A stretch of 64,000 nucleotides of DNA from positions 198,841,741 to 198,905,740 of the forward strand of contig CM041465.1 of assembly GCA_023213395.1 (NCBI GenBank), written 5' to 3'. The position numbers and the translations under genes were made by a program. Under the pieces are notes generated by a model that was not told where the DNA came from, made no database searches, and worked only from the letters and a program-made list of their open reading frames with translations. Source of the DNA: Cycas panzhihuaensis. Taxonomy: Eukaryota; Cycadophyta. Numbering within the stretch: the stretch's first letter is position 1; every line of letters starts with the position of its first letter. Below, one piece after another: positions 1 through 13,356 of this stretch.

Positions 1-2640
1 ACTAAACTTCCATTTTAAGAAAATAATAAAGTAACTCAAGCCTAGTCCTCTCCAAGTTATAATTCAAATCTCCTTGGAGATGTGTTATCCACTTTGTGTA
101 ATTATCAATTATCAATAAATCATCAATATAAAGTATAAACAAAGTGATCAAACCATTATGGATTCTGATATATAGATTTAGATTTGAAGATGAGCGAATG
201 AGTCCATGTTTTTTAAAGTATTCATCAATCTTTGTATAGCAAACATGAGGTGATTACTTAAGGTAATACAATATCTTTTTCAATTTGTAAACTAAATGTT
301 CTTTTCTATGAACAATAAAGTTAGGAGGCTAATTTATGTATATTTCCTCCTACAAGTCACCATTTAAGAAGGTACTTTTCATATCCATATGGTAAACATG
401 CCTATTGAAATAAGTTGCAAGTACCAAAACAAGCCTTATAGTGGTCATCTTGGCAATTAGTGCAAATGTGTCGTCATAATCAATGCCTTCAACCTGTTTG
501 AAACCTTTTGCAATCAAGCATACTTTATGTCATTAAATAGAACCATTTGCATGAAATGTTATTTTATAAATCTGTCTACAATTAATTGGTTTCTTCTCTT
601 CAAGCAACTCAACAAGTACCTAAGTATCATTTTGTAGGATAGAATCCATTTCTTTAGTCACAATTGTTTGCCATTTTAGATCTCCAATAAATTCCTTAAA
701 AGTAGATGGTTCGGGAAGTAATAACATTTCTACAATTAAGGTAAAGTTAACGGATGAATTATATTTTGATTATCTCTTTCCTAATTATGGTGGTAAAGGA
801 GCAAAAGATATTGTCTATATATACTATTTGGTCAACTACTTTGAAGTAGGCTCATCCTAAATATCCCTCAAAGGATTAATAGATGTAAATATGGATGTAG
901 AGGTAAGCGGTGTAGATGATATACTAGGAGTGTATGTTAATGTAGAAGGCATATGTTTTGTAAGAATATTTTGTGGAGTAAGAGGAGCAATAATTCTTTA
1001 TTAGACTGATCATCAAATAATGAAATCTATATGATATCCAAATCTTGGTTCTCTTCTGAGAAACTAATATGCTGAGATATATGCATTTTCTTTGTGGTGG
1101 GATCATATAATTTATACAATTTACAAATGGATTGATAACTAATAAAGATTTATTTCCTACTCTTATTATCTAATGCTTTTCTTTGTTTTTTGGTACGAGC
1201 ATATATGCTATATGACCAAAAGTACATAAATGTAAGATCGTAGATTTTTAACTTGACTAGGCCTCCTCAAGAGTAATGTTCAATATTGCCTTGGTTTAAC
1301 TTCTATTTATGAGATATACTATTGTATGAAGAGCTTCAACCCATAATTAAAGTCCTAAATTCTTGGCAACAAGCATGGTTTTCCCTTTGCTAACCAAGGT
1401 TTAATTCATTCTTTTAGTAACTCTATTTTGTCGAGGGGTGTATGTGGCAAAAAATTATTATTTAATACTATTATCCTTACAGAATTAGATAAACTCATTT
1501 GATGTGTTTTCACGTCCATTATCACAATAAAGGATTTTTAGTGGATTTCTATATTCAAGTTTAATCCTATGCTTAAACTCTTTAAATTTATCAAAGAGTT
1601 TTGATTTCTACTTTAGGAAATATACCCACACTTTTCTCTGATGAGTCAAAAATAAATATAATAACATAACACCAGCCTCCAAAGAATGCTTAAGATATGG
1701 GCCCACAAATATCTCAATGTACTAGGCCTAAAGGTTCCTTTATATACTAGGCTCTTACATCTCACCTAAAATGAACCTAATGATGTTTGCCCATAACACA
1801 AGACTGACATATATATTTAGTCTACTTTATATTTGGTATATAATGCACCATATTTAATTTAAAAAGTAGATGAAGGTTTTTCATATTTAAATGATCTGGG
1901 CATTGATGCCATAATTGGTCTTTTAGAACTTTAGGTGAAACATATGACTTTGAAGTAAATTAATCATCTAAATCTAATGTTGAAGTAGAAGGATTAGAAG
2001 TTGAAGCTAAATTGCTATAAGAACCAAATTCATATGACTTGATCAATGGTCTAGTTATAACATTAAGATTATATGGTCCCTAATCTTCATATCCTGATGC
2101 AATTAAGTTACAATTCAAATCTATAATCAGGAATTTTCCAAAATAGCTAAATAAAACATCAAAGTTTTATTTATTTATTTAGCTAACTAATAACAAGTTA
2201 TGTATCAAGTGAGGTACATATAAACATTATTAAGTTGATGTAGAGTATCTGAATTCTTAAATGAGATAGGTACATTGCTAATCTTGGTAACTTTTAGAGT
2301 ACTATCTTCTCCAAAAGTGGTATATTAATCCTAAATTAGTCTTATATCAACGATAAGTTCTTCTAAACCAATCATATATTGTGAGGCGGTTGAATCGATC
2401 AACTAGGAAATGTTAGAATGATGAGTTAGTAAAGTAGCGAAGAAAAGATTTTGAGAGTTGGCCATGTGGCCTCCTTGATTATATCTTTAGTTACAATTCC
2501 TATTTTGTTGGTTGCTCTAAGGAGCATTCTAATTTTATCTCCTCGGTCCCTGGTAATTTTGCTAATTTTATCTTTGTGGCCCCTAATAATTTTTACATAC
2601 ATTATTTTAATCACCCTAAATAGTAGGGTGATTTAGAAAC
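1..2640 (-). pseudogene. Copia-A1 pol remnant (integrase and RT)
   Basis: Decayed Copia polyprotein. The RT active-site motif reads YIDD on the minus strand at 119-130. Near 1490-1700 the minus strand reads an integrase core: a KVWVYFLK stretch followed by CDNGREN, the region of the second catalytic Asp, which is retained. Many in-frame stops and shifted frames separate these blocks, so no product is possible. Protease and GAG-pre-integrase blocks were not resolved. Family assignment rests on the order integrase before RT along the sense strand, which is the Copia arrangement, and on the matching region of copy 2. Confidence 0.75.
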
Positions 2641-4300
2641 TATTGTTCTATAAGGTCAACTCTCTTTTTTGTACAGTGAAGTGCTATATGTCTACGTTTT
2701 CCATAACAGTGACAAACAACTTAAGGATTATAAGGTGGTTGAAGTTGATGTGGATGATATAACTATTGATTAGTCTACCAATTTAAATTTAATTAACTAA
2801 ATTGATGTGTTAAATATGGACATTATGGTCTTTCTCTATGTCAAGCTACAAATATTGGTGAGGAAGAGGAAGCACCTATATTCCCTAAATAATTTAAAAT
2901 ACATTATTCTTAGATTAGTAGATCCTCAAATATGTTATAATTAATAGGCGCAAGTCAATCTATATATAATAGATTAGATATGAAGATATTATAACCAAGT
3001 TGTAAGACATTGATAATACAAGATATGAGATCATTATCATATGGTAGCTAATTCGTCACTATCAACTAGTTCTTAATCACCTTAATGCAGGATAAGTAAG
3101 TCACTATAGATCCTATAAAAGAATAGAGTAAAGCTAGGTTTTGAGCATCTTTGCCCTAGTAATATCCTTCCTCTAATAGAGTGTATATATGATATTCCAA
3201 GTAATTAGAGAGGTAGGGGCAAGTTTAATGCTTTAGTTGACATTATCTTCACGTGACAAGTACAAGAAAGAAATGGCAACTTTATCAAACTCTTCAAAGG
3301 TAGCTCTAGTATCAGATCAAGAGGAATGATGTTCTTAAAATCATTAGGTTATTGAATGGGAACTAGATTAAGAAATTTTCCATAAACAGAAGGCAAAAGT
3401 TTATTTATTATTAATTTATTCTCAATATATATTTTCCAAACCAAGAAATTATCATTGCCAAAAAGTTTAATAGTATTAGTTGTAATCATTTGAAGCACCA
3501 TGATGTTTGATATGTATCCTATCTAGCTAAAAGAATATGTTAATCTAGGATATATATCTCAATGTCTATAATCATAAGAGCTTCTTGCGGTTTAGATGGT
3601 TCTATCTAATGGCATACTTACTCACAAGTGATAACTCAAGGACCCAATATTCTTGAAGGTACATAAGTACTATAAAAGGATTAGCCACCTCTCTAACACT
3701 GTTAACCCACCTACACTAGATTTATAACCTGAATAATAGATCCTCATTTAAAGACACACTTATAGCCAAGGTACTCACCCCCTCCAGGTTTAACCTAGTC
3801 TAAGAACTCTAAGGTTTTGGATATAACACCTTAGCCTTCCACTCAATATACTTGATAACTAATGGGTTTCCCTAATATTCATAAAATTTGACAAAGACCA
3901 TTAGTGTATATAGAGTGGTAACTTTAGAGATCCTAGTCATTCCCCTTACAAGTTTAATAATCAGATAGTTTAATTAGGTATTATCTTTTTTAATATTTTT
4001 TGTTAATTTTTAAAAGATTTTATAATTAAAAAAATAAATTTTATGCTTTAAGTAGTAAACATAGAAGAAATCCCTAAAAACTAAAATTTACCTAAAATAG
4101 ATTAAAAATAGGCCTTAAAAAGCTTTTAAAATGATTAAAAAGCAAGATTAAATTAGGGACACTTATCAAATATGGAATGCATTATGAATATACTAATCTA
4201 AATAACCTAAAGTTTTTAAACGCTATAAATAAAATAAAATAAATGATGGTCTTTTAAAAGGATGATGATAAAGTTTAGATACTAGCAATTAGTTCTTTCT
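2640..4300 (-). pseudogene. Copia-A1 gag remnant with zinc knuckle
   Basis: On the minus strand a CCHC-like zinc knuckle lies at about 2660-2710 (CHCYGKRRHIALHC). The expected order CHYCGK appears as CHCYGK, so the second metal-binding Cys has been exchanged with its neighbouring Tyr. The upstream gag body is so broken by stops that only its position between leader and knuckle and its match to copy 2 identify it. The function in an intact element would be the nucleocapsid protein that packages element RNA. Confidence 0.55.
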
Positions 4301-4681
4301 ATAGAAGCTATGAAATCTCATTCTATCTTCTCCATTATAAAGATGACATTTCCAAGGTCATAATGAATAATCATATAGTATAGTTTTAGTAGTCTAATAG
4401 TGATCATGACTTAGATGGAATTAATAACTCTGTCTAAATCTATAATTTAAAGAAGATCGATCAAATTTAAGTGATAATAATCTTTGTTTGCTTTTCTATT
4501 ATCTCTAAATCTTTTACACCCAGCTTTAATCACCAAACAACCATAAAAATATCTAAGATTATAGTCCACCACACAAAATGTAGTATGTAGAAATCATTGT
4601 TATGTAGATGACGATGTTGTAGAGATCTAGAGAAGAGCACTAGAGGTTAAATGATCTAATAACCACAAAATTAACATGACA

Positions 4682-4930
4682 TCAATGACACATCCTATGT
4701 AGAGGAACACAAAGCTCATATAAGGAGAGAATAATTGAGTGCATAAGGCCATGAATAATAGATAATAGCCATATAGGGATAAATAACAAATAAGCCAATA
4801 GATGTAGAGACACAAAAAAATATGCAAGGATGTGAGGATGTTTCACAAAGATTGTTATAATAGCAGTTATGCAAACGATAATCATACAAGTGAGAGAGGT
4901 AAGCCCAAACAAAGATGCAAATGGGAACCA
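4682..4930 (-). pseudogene. hydrophobic ORF remnant in the Copia-A leader
   Basis: A short, very hydrophobic open frame lies upstream of gag on the minus strand. It shares the block FGLTSL...VKHPHI with the ORF at 37481-37705 in Copia-A copy 2. In this copy the second half of the homologous peptide lies in another frame (4716 onward), so it carries a frameshift relative to copy 2, and the copy-2 ATG is not conserved here. I do not recognise a domain. It could be a real accessory leader ORF of this Copia family or chance openness in a noncoding leader. Confidence 0.35.
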
Positions 4931-5241
4931 CAAAGAGGTTAATGTATCAAGGTCATTTATGTAGATTAATTACATGACCTTAAGATATATTGATTAACAT
5001 TAGTCTCTTAATGAAATGCACTTTATGTGCATTTAGATGTAATTTCGTGTTCATGTCATTAAACAAGAAAATCCTAACCCTAATACTCACCCTCAATAAT
5101 AAAAGGTGAAATCTCAATGAGGGAGTAATTATTCATTCTCACCTCCAAGATTGCTCTCATATCTGGTTTTATTTCTTTTTCATTCTCCATTGCCATTGTA
5201 TACATGTGAGTGATTTATTACTTAGATCCATCATTTCTTCA
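4928..5241 (+). repeat. 5' LTR of Copia-B
   Basis: It aligns with the reverse complement of the Copia-C LTR (58200-58496), for example around AAATGCACTT followed by ATGTGCATT. It ends in CA at 5241, two bases before the PBS. The start is set by where homology with the Copia-C LTR begins; the expected terminal TG is not preserved, so it is uncertain by a few bases. Confidence 0.7.
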
Positions 5242-5243
5242 TG

Positions 5244-5255
5244 TGGTATCAGAGT
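5244..5255 (+). other. primer-binding site of Copia-B
   Basis: TGGTATCAGAGT matches the canonical plant Copia PBS TGGTATCAGAGC at 11 of 12 positions. That sequence is complementary to the 3' end of initiator methionine tRNA and primes minus-strand DNA synthesis. Its position two bases after the LTR end is standard. Confidence 0.85.
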
Positions 5256-7143
5256 TAGAAGGGGATCTATTCACTCCATTACACTTGAGTGGAGTCATTT
5301 TACCTCTCTTTCACCTTCAATGCGAAGTATTGAGAGTGCATTCATCATTTTTTAATATTTTAAGAGCTTAAAATTATAGTACTTTATATGTTACTATTTT
5401 TTATATGTGTGCAAAAATTTAGAGGTGAAGAATATAGGTTTTTGAAGCCGTTCAACTACCGGAACAGTCCCAAAAGTATTAAAGGCCTATAATTTCATAA
5501 AAAAAAATTGACCACGTCAGAATTTGGTAAAATTTGGCACACAAGGTCGCCTTGACTAGAGGATCAATTTTGTCTTCTAGAGCAACTTTAGATTCAGCCT
5601 GTAATAATGAGTTTTGGCTGTGACAAAAGGGTAAAATTTGTAGATAAGTAATTTAAGGTACTTTTCCCAATGAAATCATTTAATTATTAGCTAAAAATCT
5701 AAAAGATTTATTAAGGGATCTGGTAGATTTACGTCTTAGGATCAGTTTAAGATAAATCTCATCAAATTTCATCTACTGGTTAGTGATATCTATGGAGTTT
5801 TCTCATGGTTCCTAATTTTGCCTTGCAAGGGCATTTTAAGTAGTTTTTTGGTAGATTTTGAAGATGGTGCAGAAGGGAAAGTTAATATACATGTCAAAAC
5901 ATAACTTTTGACATATTGAAGTTCAGATTTTGAGACAGTAGATCTCGTAGGATTTTACTTTTGTGCTTTTTCAGGTAGAAAGTTTTTTATACCTTTCCAG
6001 AAACCTAACTTCACAACTCTATTATAAATTTAGATTTCATCATTTAGGCCTTCATATTTGTAATTTTTAGAAAAAATTACTCGTTTATCATTATTTATAA
6101 GTCTTTTTAAAATATCACAAAATATAGCAAAATAACATACATATAAATTTAGAAAATTTAACATTTTAGCAGTAAGTTGATTTGGTTTTTAGCCCATTGT
6201 GGCTTTTGTATCAAAACATCCAAAAACATATTTAGAAACATTTTACTAAAGCAAGGGAAACCTTGGATTGGAAGCAACATCTGGTTCCCCTGTTAAATCT
6301 AGCATGTTTTTTCTCTTTGTACGCATAGCATAAACCATCATATAAAGTAGTAATAACAATAAAGCAAGCATGAAAAGCAAACAAGCACATTTGGCAACTC
6401 TCTATTTCAGTTTTCAGTTATATGAAAATATCTTACACTATTTCTAAAATGAATCTCATTTGTATGATCTATACTGTCAATTCTTGACTTGTGCGCACAC
6501 TCTTCTTGGTCGAAATAGAACAAGGTTGGCTGAAGTCTAGGCCCTAAGGGAGGTGTGAATTTCATACTGAGTCTGGTCTTAACCGGAATAGTGGTGGATG
6601 GACAGGTTAGCCATACCTACAACCTCTAATTAGGGATAATCCTTATAACCACCCTAGAAAACTGAAAACTTTAATGCAAGATTAAAATTAATCTGGTCCA
6701 ATATCCATCATAGCCGTGGGATATGCACTACTATTTGACTCTTTGGAGGAGGTATATAGCTGCTCATTGGTGAACTGGATGAGGACTGGGAGTACCTGGG
6801 CTCCATTGTGACTTAGATTTTATCACCAAGTGCAAGTGCAGGTATTGCAGGTGAAGGCCTTAATCGTATACTAGAAGCCTTAGGCATTGAAACCTCACAT
6901 ACATTTAGACATAAGTGAGAGGTTAGTGGCATGACACATCACCACTCTTTGTTAGCTCTATATTATGCCTTATTCTTATATCATTGCTTATATTCATTTT
7001 ATTTTTCATAGTTCTTGAAAATAATTAATCATTGCTTGCTTCTCATCATAATCATTCATTTCTACATCCTTATTGTGCCAGGTGTTTTAGCCACACGTGT
7101 CAGTAGCACATACTTCTATCATCTCTTCTATTTCATCATCACC
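5256..7143 (+). other. Copia-B untranslated leader, no gene seen
   Basis: About 1.9 kb between the PBS and the gag start. It is AT-rich with no coding pattern I recognise. The length is large for a Copia leader and may include unrecognised insertions. Confidence 0.5.
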
Positions 7144-10100
7144 ATGCCATCTTAATTCAAGCAGAATGTTAACTATATATTGAAAGACAAAGAAAATTAG
7201 GATTTATGGTACATTAGAGTTAAAAATGCTATAAAGTATGAAGGCCTTTAGAGAGCCTATTTACAGCCTATACCTAGCATACTAGCAAGAACTATAACAA
7301 CCACTTCCAGTGAATCCTCCCCAGTAGCTCCTACAGATGTTGTAGCCAAACTACAATGGAAGATAGATTATGAAAAGATTTATGCTCGAAGGTTCTTAAA
7401 GTTCTCAAGAAGAACTTTGATACCAAATCAGATTCAGAATTTATTCATCTTATTCTAAAAATGAACAAATTAAAAATGCAGAAGGCGGGCTCATCAGATA
7501 ATAAATCTCCTTCGACCAATCAAACAGGCAATTCATAAAGATTTTAAGACTCAATGTATCACTTGGGCATTCTTGATCCAGTCATATCTATATATTCCTG
7601 ATTATTAAAACTTATTTGAAAGTCTTCAATCTAATGGAACATTGAAGACACTCAGCTTTGAAGTACTTGCTGATAAATTCATAGAATTTAACAAGACCTT
7701 TGATACGAACTTTGTAGCCTCTGACTCTCTTTCAAATCTGACCTTTGAGGTAGAAGAAGAAGTTTGCTACACAAGAAATTAAGGTCTCTCTCATGGTAGA
7801 GAAAATAACCGAGCAAGAGGAAGATGAAGAAATATAGGAAATTGTCCACAAGGTCAACCAAACCCTGAGTCACAATCTCAACAGTTTCAAGGCCAAGGGC
7901 CACCTCAACAAAGAGCAAGATAGTCAGGCCAAACCAGTACCTCTTCAGGGACTAGTAATCAAACTATTATGTGTGATCAGTGTAACTGTAAAGGGCACTT
8001 AGCAAAAGACTGTAAAACTATCACTTATATGTTGGCTAAGTTAGAACTAAAATATGGAGCTCACAATGTTTAAGAAAGTTATGAAGAATCCTTTAGTGGT
8101 GTAGGTTTTGTACAAACACACGTTCAAAGAATTGAGGGATTTTCAGCATCAAATACCATTGACCAACCAAAGAGATACTTTGAAGCTCAATGTGGATATA
8201 TCACTTGTGAATTCTCTTTACCAATGCCAAGGCCTATTGGAATTGCCAATAGTGTGGCTTCAATCGATGGACAGTGGATCATGGACACAGGAGCAACTCA
8301 ATATATGACATGTAATCGCAGTCTATATCAGACATTTAACTCAAATATTTAAGAAATTATTCACGTGGCTGATAAATCACAACAACCTATTGAAGGAATT
8401 GGTAACGTTCACTTAAAACTCCCAGGCTTAGAAGAATTTACATTGCTTGATGTCTTATACATACCCAATCTTAAATAAAACCTACTATTCTTATCCAAAC
8501 TTGTCTCTCATGGATTTGATCTGAGTGTAACCGCAAATGACCAGAATCTCTAGGTCATTTACCCTCCAACTAATCAGGTGGTTTTGACTGGATATCTCTC
8601 TAGCAAACTCTTTCGACTGAATGGATCTCCATCTTCTGAAGCCCATTGTGCCTAAAGCCCTTGTGCCAATGAAGAATTTACATTTAATTCCATCTTGAAT
8701 CATTCAACGTTATCACCATAAGCTCTTTGGCATACTCGTATGGGCCATGTTCACATTGATAGACTTAGAGATCTTTCTAACACTCTTCCAAATCTTCCAA
8801 AGTTCTCCTCTAAGCCCTTTAAATATGAAGCTTCTATCATTGCCAAATCTCATAGACAACCCTTTCCCAAAAGTCAGTAGAAATTGAGCCATCCATTACA
8901 ATTGGTACACTCTTATTTGTGCGGGCTAATGCCCATTCCTTCACTAAAGGGTAAGTTATATTATATCTCCTTCATTGATGATTTCACTAAAAAAGTATGG
9001 GTAGCTTTTCTACATAAGAAAGATGAAGCCTTTCGTATATTCAAAGAATACAAATCCCTCACTGAAAAGGAGTCAGGTTATTAACTCAAATGTCTTTGAA
9101 CTGATAATGGTGGCAAATATACCTCACATGAGTTTGAAAGCTACCTTCGAGATAATGGCATAAAGCATGAAACAACAGTAGCAGGTACACCATAGCAAAA
9201 TAGAGTTGCCGAGTATATGAATAGGAGAATCATAAACATGGCTCGGGCTATGTTGATATACAAAAATGTACCTGCCTACCTATGGGTCGAAGCTATCTAA
9301 ATAACTGTTTATTATATCAATGTTGTTAACCCATCAAAAGTAGTACAATCACCTAATGAAAAGTGGTCAGGACAAGCCCCCATTGTTCACTACAAAATTT
9401 TTGGCTCTATATGCTATGCCCACATTCTGGATGTAGATCGAAATAAACTACAACCAAGGGCACTTAAAGGTATCTTTGTTGGATACCCTATGGATAAGAA
9501 AGGGTATAAGGTTTTTATACCTTCACAAGGAAAAATCATTGTTACCAGAGGTGTTGTTTTTGTAGAGATAGAAGATCAATTACTTAAACTGGACTTTAAA
9601 GTACCCTCATGGCACTATAATCATGTTATCAAGTATAATGTTCAGATTTCAAAATTTAGGATGACGGATAGACATAAATTACTCCAAATATTGGAAGCTG
9701 ACAATAGAGCCTCAGAGGATATAAGTTGTGACTCTAAACCGATGAGTACACATCTAGCACCATCTTTTGAAGATAGTAAAGTTAACAAAGGTAAAACCAT
9801 TATAAAAGAACCATCCTCTCCACCTTCAGTCAATAAAGATAAAACATTGGTAGAAGGACCATTTTCCTTAGGCACATCAACATCCTCCTCACAAAATAAT
9901 CATTTCAATGAACAAGATGAGAATCAAGAAGTTGAGAAAATGAGGACCACATTCCCAAATCAAGGATCTCGAGAAGCCTGCCAACTTAATAAAGATATAT
10001 GATTAGATGATGTGGGAAAAACTGGCACTCAAAGTGCCCACAGCAAAAGGATGTAAGAATCATTATATATTAAGCTTGAACAGGTAGAACTATACCTTAC

Positions 10101-10663
10101 TCTTAATGAAGAGCCCCTAATGTACCAAGAAGCAATGTAATAAACGAATAGTACCAATCTCTTATCAACAACGATACATGGCAGCTTGTTAATCTACCTC
10201 TTGGCGGAAAGGTAATTCAAAATAAATGAGTCTTCAAAAGTAAATATAGATCAGACGGCACACTGAAAAATGCAAGGCGAGATTGGTAGCTAAAGGATTT
10301 ACACAAAGGGAAAGCATTGACTATACTGAAGTATTTGCACCTACAACCAAGTAGCCTACAATTAGAACTCTTATGGCCTTGGCTGCTCAACAGGGTTGGA
10401 AAATCCACCAACTCGATATTAAGACCGCGTTTCTCAGTAGAGATCTTGAAGAAGAAATTTACATGGCTCAGCCAGAAGGATATGAGATTGAAGGTCAAGA
10501 GCATAAGGTTTGCAGGCTCAGAAAGTCCTTATACAGCCTTAAACAAGTCACTCATTCTTGGTTTACCAAGTTGTCTGAAAGAATTAGGCAACTTGGATAT
10601 GAGGTTTGTGACTACCAAGATATTGATACAACATTGTTCATTATTTTTTAACTCTATGTGGAT
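7144..10663 (+). pseudogene. Copia-B gag-pol polyprotein, dead
   Basis: The ATG at 7144 opens a frame that runs through gag, protease and integrase to about 10002 with point stops but no frame change. Gag has an intact zinc knuckle at 7972-8013 (CX2CX4HX4C, CDQCNCKGHLAKDC). Protease has an intact DTGA motif at 8284-8295. The GAG-pre-integrase block (LWHTRMGH, near 8728) keeps its His residues but both zinc Cys are lost (CKAC read as YEAS). In integrase the first catalytic Asp is Tyr (HSYLCG, near 8912), the second is present in TDNGG and the Glu survives in VAEYMNRR. At least two frameshifts lie between integrase and RT; RT (LDIKTAFLS, EEEIYMAQPEGYE) lies in another frame and ends at YVD. Several expected Trp and Gln codons are stops. 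Confidence 0.88.
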
Positions 10664-13037
10664 TTCTTTTGTTGGTTCATCATCTAAATGATAACATATT
10701 AAGAAGAATAAAAGATGAGTATGTAGCTTTACTTACTTGTTACTCTAATGTCCATGTCATTCTTAGCTTATGGGAAACACTTACCTCCTTAGCAGTAAAA
10801 CCTATTCAACTTATGGCTAAAAGATAGTAAATTCTATCAATAAAGATCTAGTTAGTCCATTAATGAGCTCATATGTATAAGAAGAGGAATGGATTTTCCA
10901 TAGTTTAGCCTTGTTAGTAGGTAATCAAAAGATATTACCCTTAATTTAGCCTTATTGGAAAGATAAGTTAGAGGTGTATTGACTAGGAAGGGTAATAGGT
11001 CAGTGACCAGATCAAACCAATCTAGGCTAGTGGTTGTGAGGAACTTAGATAAGTATAAATGGGGCCACCATAGTTTATCCTCATGAGTGGCTATCTTTTA
11101 GAGTGATCTTAGGTAGTTGGGGGATTGGACTAATAACTAAATAAGATAGGAATGATAGCCAAAATTTTTGTTCAAAAGCTTAGGGACTTAGACAAATGAG
11201 GCAATGCTTTGAATATTAAGGGAGAGGACTCAAGTGTCAAGGTGGGTTGCCATAGTTTAGCCTCATTAGTAGTCATTTGTCGAAGGAGGTCTTTGGGATT
11301 ATCTTAGAGCCATAGTTTTTATTTTTATGGTTTTATAATTTTCTTGTATTTTTATTATTTTATAATTTTTTTAGAAACTTTAATAGTTTTATATTAGGTT
11401 TTTAGTTTTTAAGATGTTTTCCTAAAATGAGGTAGATAAACTGGAAAGGAAATGACATAAATAAGCAAGGAAGAGGTTTTGGATACTAACAGAACAATAC
11501 ACTCTAGGGACATTATAGCCTAACCAAGTATATATAAGTGTTTACAAATGTACATAATAGTTTATACTTATTTCATAGTAAAAGTGATAGTTTAGGCTCT
11601 TATCAAAGTGAAGGGGAAGTTGACACCTTGGCCTAACTTTCATGGTGGGCTAAGGATACCAGAAATTATCACCACAATTTAACTTCTTTGGTGAGTGCCC
11701 CTTAGAGGTAGTGATAGAGGAGTTGTCTAATAGACAGGATCTTAATAAAAGGACTATTAGGTTGGAGGAGGATCTTGCATCTATGACAAATGGTGCTCAA
11801 GAATGAAGGTGACCGATCGATTTGTCTTAATCTTATATTCTCGTGGGATATAGTCGATGTTAATAGGAGAGAATCATGCTAAGAGGAAGCTAACCTAGTT
11901 AGAAAGGCCATGCAATTTAGGACAATTAACTTGGTAGACCTGAGTAAGTTATGAGACAATAAGCTAGGAGTCTAAGTATAATATAATAGGGACTTGATGA
12001 ATACCTAAAGCATTAGTCGAGGCCTTTATAATAGTAATGTATTTAGCTATGTTATTAGTTGCTATAGGCAAATAGACTCCAAAGTGAATAAGTAGGTGTC
12101 TTGGGTGATCATAAATGGTTTAAGATACAGTTAAAGGGATAGGATTCCCATGGCTAGCTCTATCAGTATGGATAATCAATGCCATGGGAAAATGCAATAG
12201 TAACTTAGAGTAGGCTTGATGAATGAGGGGGATGGGAAAAAATTAGCCAACATCACTAGGGCATAGGTTTGTTTGTAAGCTTTGACTAAAACAATGGATT
12301 AAATGCAAACATTATTAGTGGATCTATGTTAGTATCATAAGTAATTTTATGGTTTATTTTGAATTTATCTATGTTGAGTAGGTTTCGATCATAACTAAGG
12401 CCACAATGGACCGAAATAGTTAGATCTAAAGGTCCTAAATAACCCATATTACAAACTATAAGTGGGGATGAGACTGATATGTGACCTTCCCTAGATACTA
12501 TGAAAGTGGTGGTAAGTACATACAACTTGTGCTCCCAGAAATAATTATATATCTCTCATATGATATCAAAATCTAGTGGCATTAGTTGTGTTCTAAGTTA
12601 ACTCTTGGAGGTTTTAATGAGTGGTTATATAATATGCTTTGAAGATTTTTTAAGGTAATTTTAATGATATTATATTTGAATATTGATTTGACAAGATGTT
12701 AAAGTGAAGCATGTGATTTAAAGAAAAGGTGTTTTGTCACATGGGACTACTTAGATAACCATTTCTGAGGTTTGTTCCATGGTGTAGTGGATGGGGTGAG
12801 TTTTCATCTTGATTTGTCTCTTACAATTGTGGCCTTAGTTGAGAGAGGCAAAATAGGTAAAATGAGAGCAGGTGAACACTACTTAGAAGGTGAATATTAG
12901 TAAACCATGTACAAGAAATCTATTTTAGAGAATTAGTGAGTACAATAATTGGTTACACCCGTGCTTTAATAGATGTTTGGTTTTTATGTAGACCCATCAT
13001 CAAGATTTAAAGTAGTTATGTGATATGGTCTAACATT
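10664..13037. other. decayed sequence of unknown origin with a recurring motif
   Basis: No gene recognised on either strand. A degenerate block of about 20-50 bases, close to CCATAGTTTAGCCTCATTAG, recurs at 10898, 11068, 11250 and 11672, the last separated by an AT-rich stretch (about 11320-11480). The region ends at a polypurine tract and an LTR, so it may be the interior of an LTR element whose coding part is no longer readable. Confidence 0.4.
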
Positions 13038-13047
13038 AAAGGGGGAA

Positions 13048-13356
13048 TATTAGGTAATGTTAACCTATAAAAAAATTTAATTAATGTAAATCAATATGGT
13101 TATCCCTTTAATGTAGTTAATTAATTGACTAAGTGGCTCGTGAAATGTGATTAGATAACTAAGTGGTTTAATATACCATAAATACATATCAGTTTAATAA
13201 TATAATTTGGAGGTGGCTATTTCCCACAAGTATATTATATTCCAAACATATATATTTTTTATATTTATTCTTTATTTCCACATGTATGGCATAGTGTCAT
13301 AATCTTGTATGAACATAAGACCTATATGACGTGTTTATGCAGTTTTATTTCCATCA
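13048..13356 (+). repeat. LTR with polypurine tract before and PBS after it
   Basis: The polypurine tract AAAGGGGGAA (13038-13047) directly precedes a TATTAGG start (expected TGTTAGG), as at the 3' LTR of a Copia-like element. The segment ends in CA at 13356 and, after TT, is followed by TGGTATCTGCAT (13359-13370), a degenerate initiator-Met-tRNA PBS. A 3' LTR should not be followed by a PBS, so this may be an LTR shared by two tandemly joined elements. No second copy of this LTR was found in the window. Confidence 0.55.

Larger units (their letters stand above)
1..4927 (-). mobile_element. Copia-A copy 1, internal region, truncated
   Basis: Minus-strand Ty1/Copia internal sequence without its LTRs. 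It is a diverged copy of the sequence at 33361-37705 in the same orientation, beginning almost exactly where this window begins. Reading the minus strand, the order is leader (right end), gag with zinc knuckle (near 2660-2710), integrase (near 1490-1700) and reverse transcriptase (near 1-900). The left part, including RNase H and the 3' LTR, lies outside the window. The right end is cut near 4927, where the LTR of Copia-B starts, so its 5' LTR and PBS are missing here. Compared with copy 2 it retains about 0.55 kb (roughly 985-1520) that copy 2 has lost. Confidence 0.85.
4928..10663 (+). mobile_element. Copia-B LTR retrotransposon, 3'-truncated
   Basis: Plus-strand Ty1/Copia element with a 5' LTR, a PBS resembling the 3' end of initiator Met-tRNA, a long leader (5256-7143), gag, protease, integrase and the first part of RT. 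Its closest relative in the window is Copia-C (58200-64000, minus strand): LTR, gag, protease and integrase align through most of their length. Sequence similarity to Copia-C stops just after the GTGGAT of the RT YVDD motif near 10663, so the rest of RT, RNase H, polypurine tract and 3' LTR are lost. It abuts Copia-A copy 1, most simply because it inserted there. Confidence 0.85.

Noticed and set aside
4627-4933. Overlapping hydrophobic frames as a host membrane-protein gene
   Set aside because: The same sequence occurs in Copia-A copy 2 between its PBS and gag, so it belongs to the retrotransposon leader.
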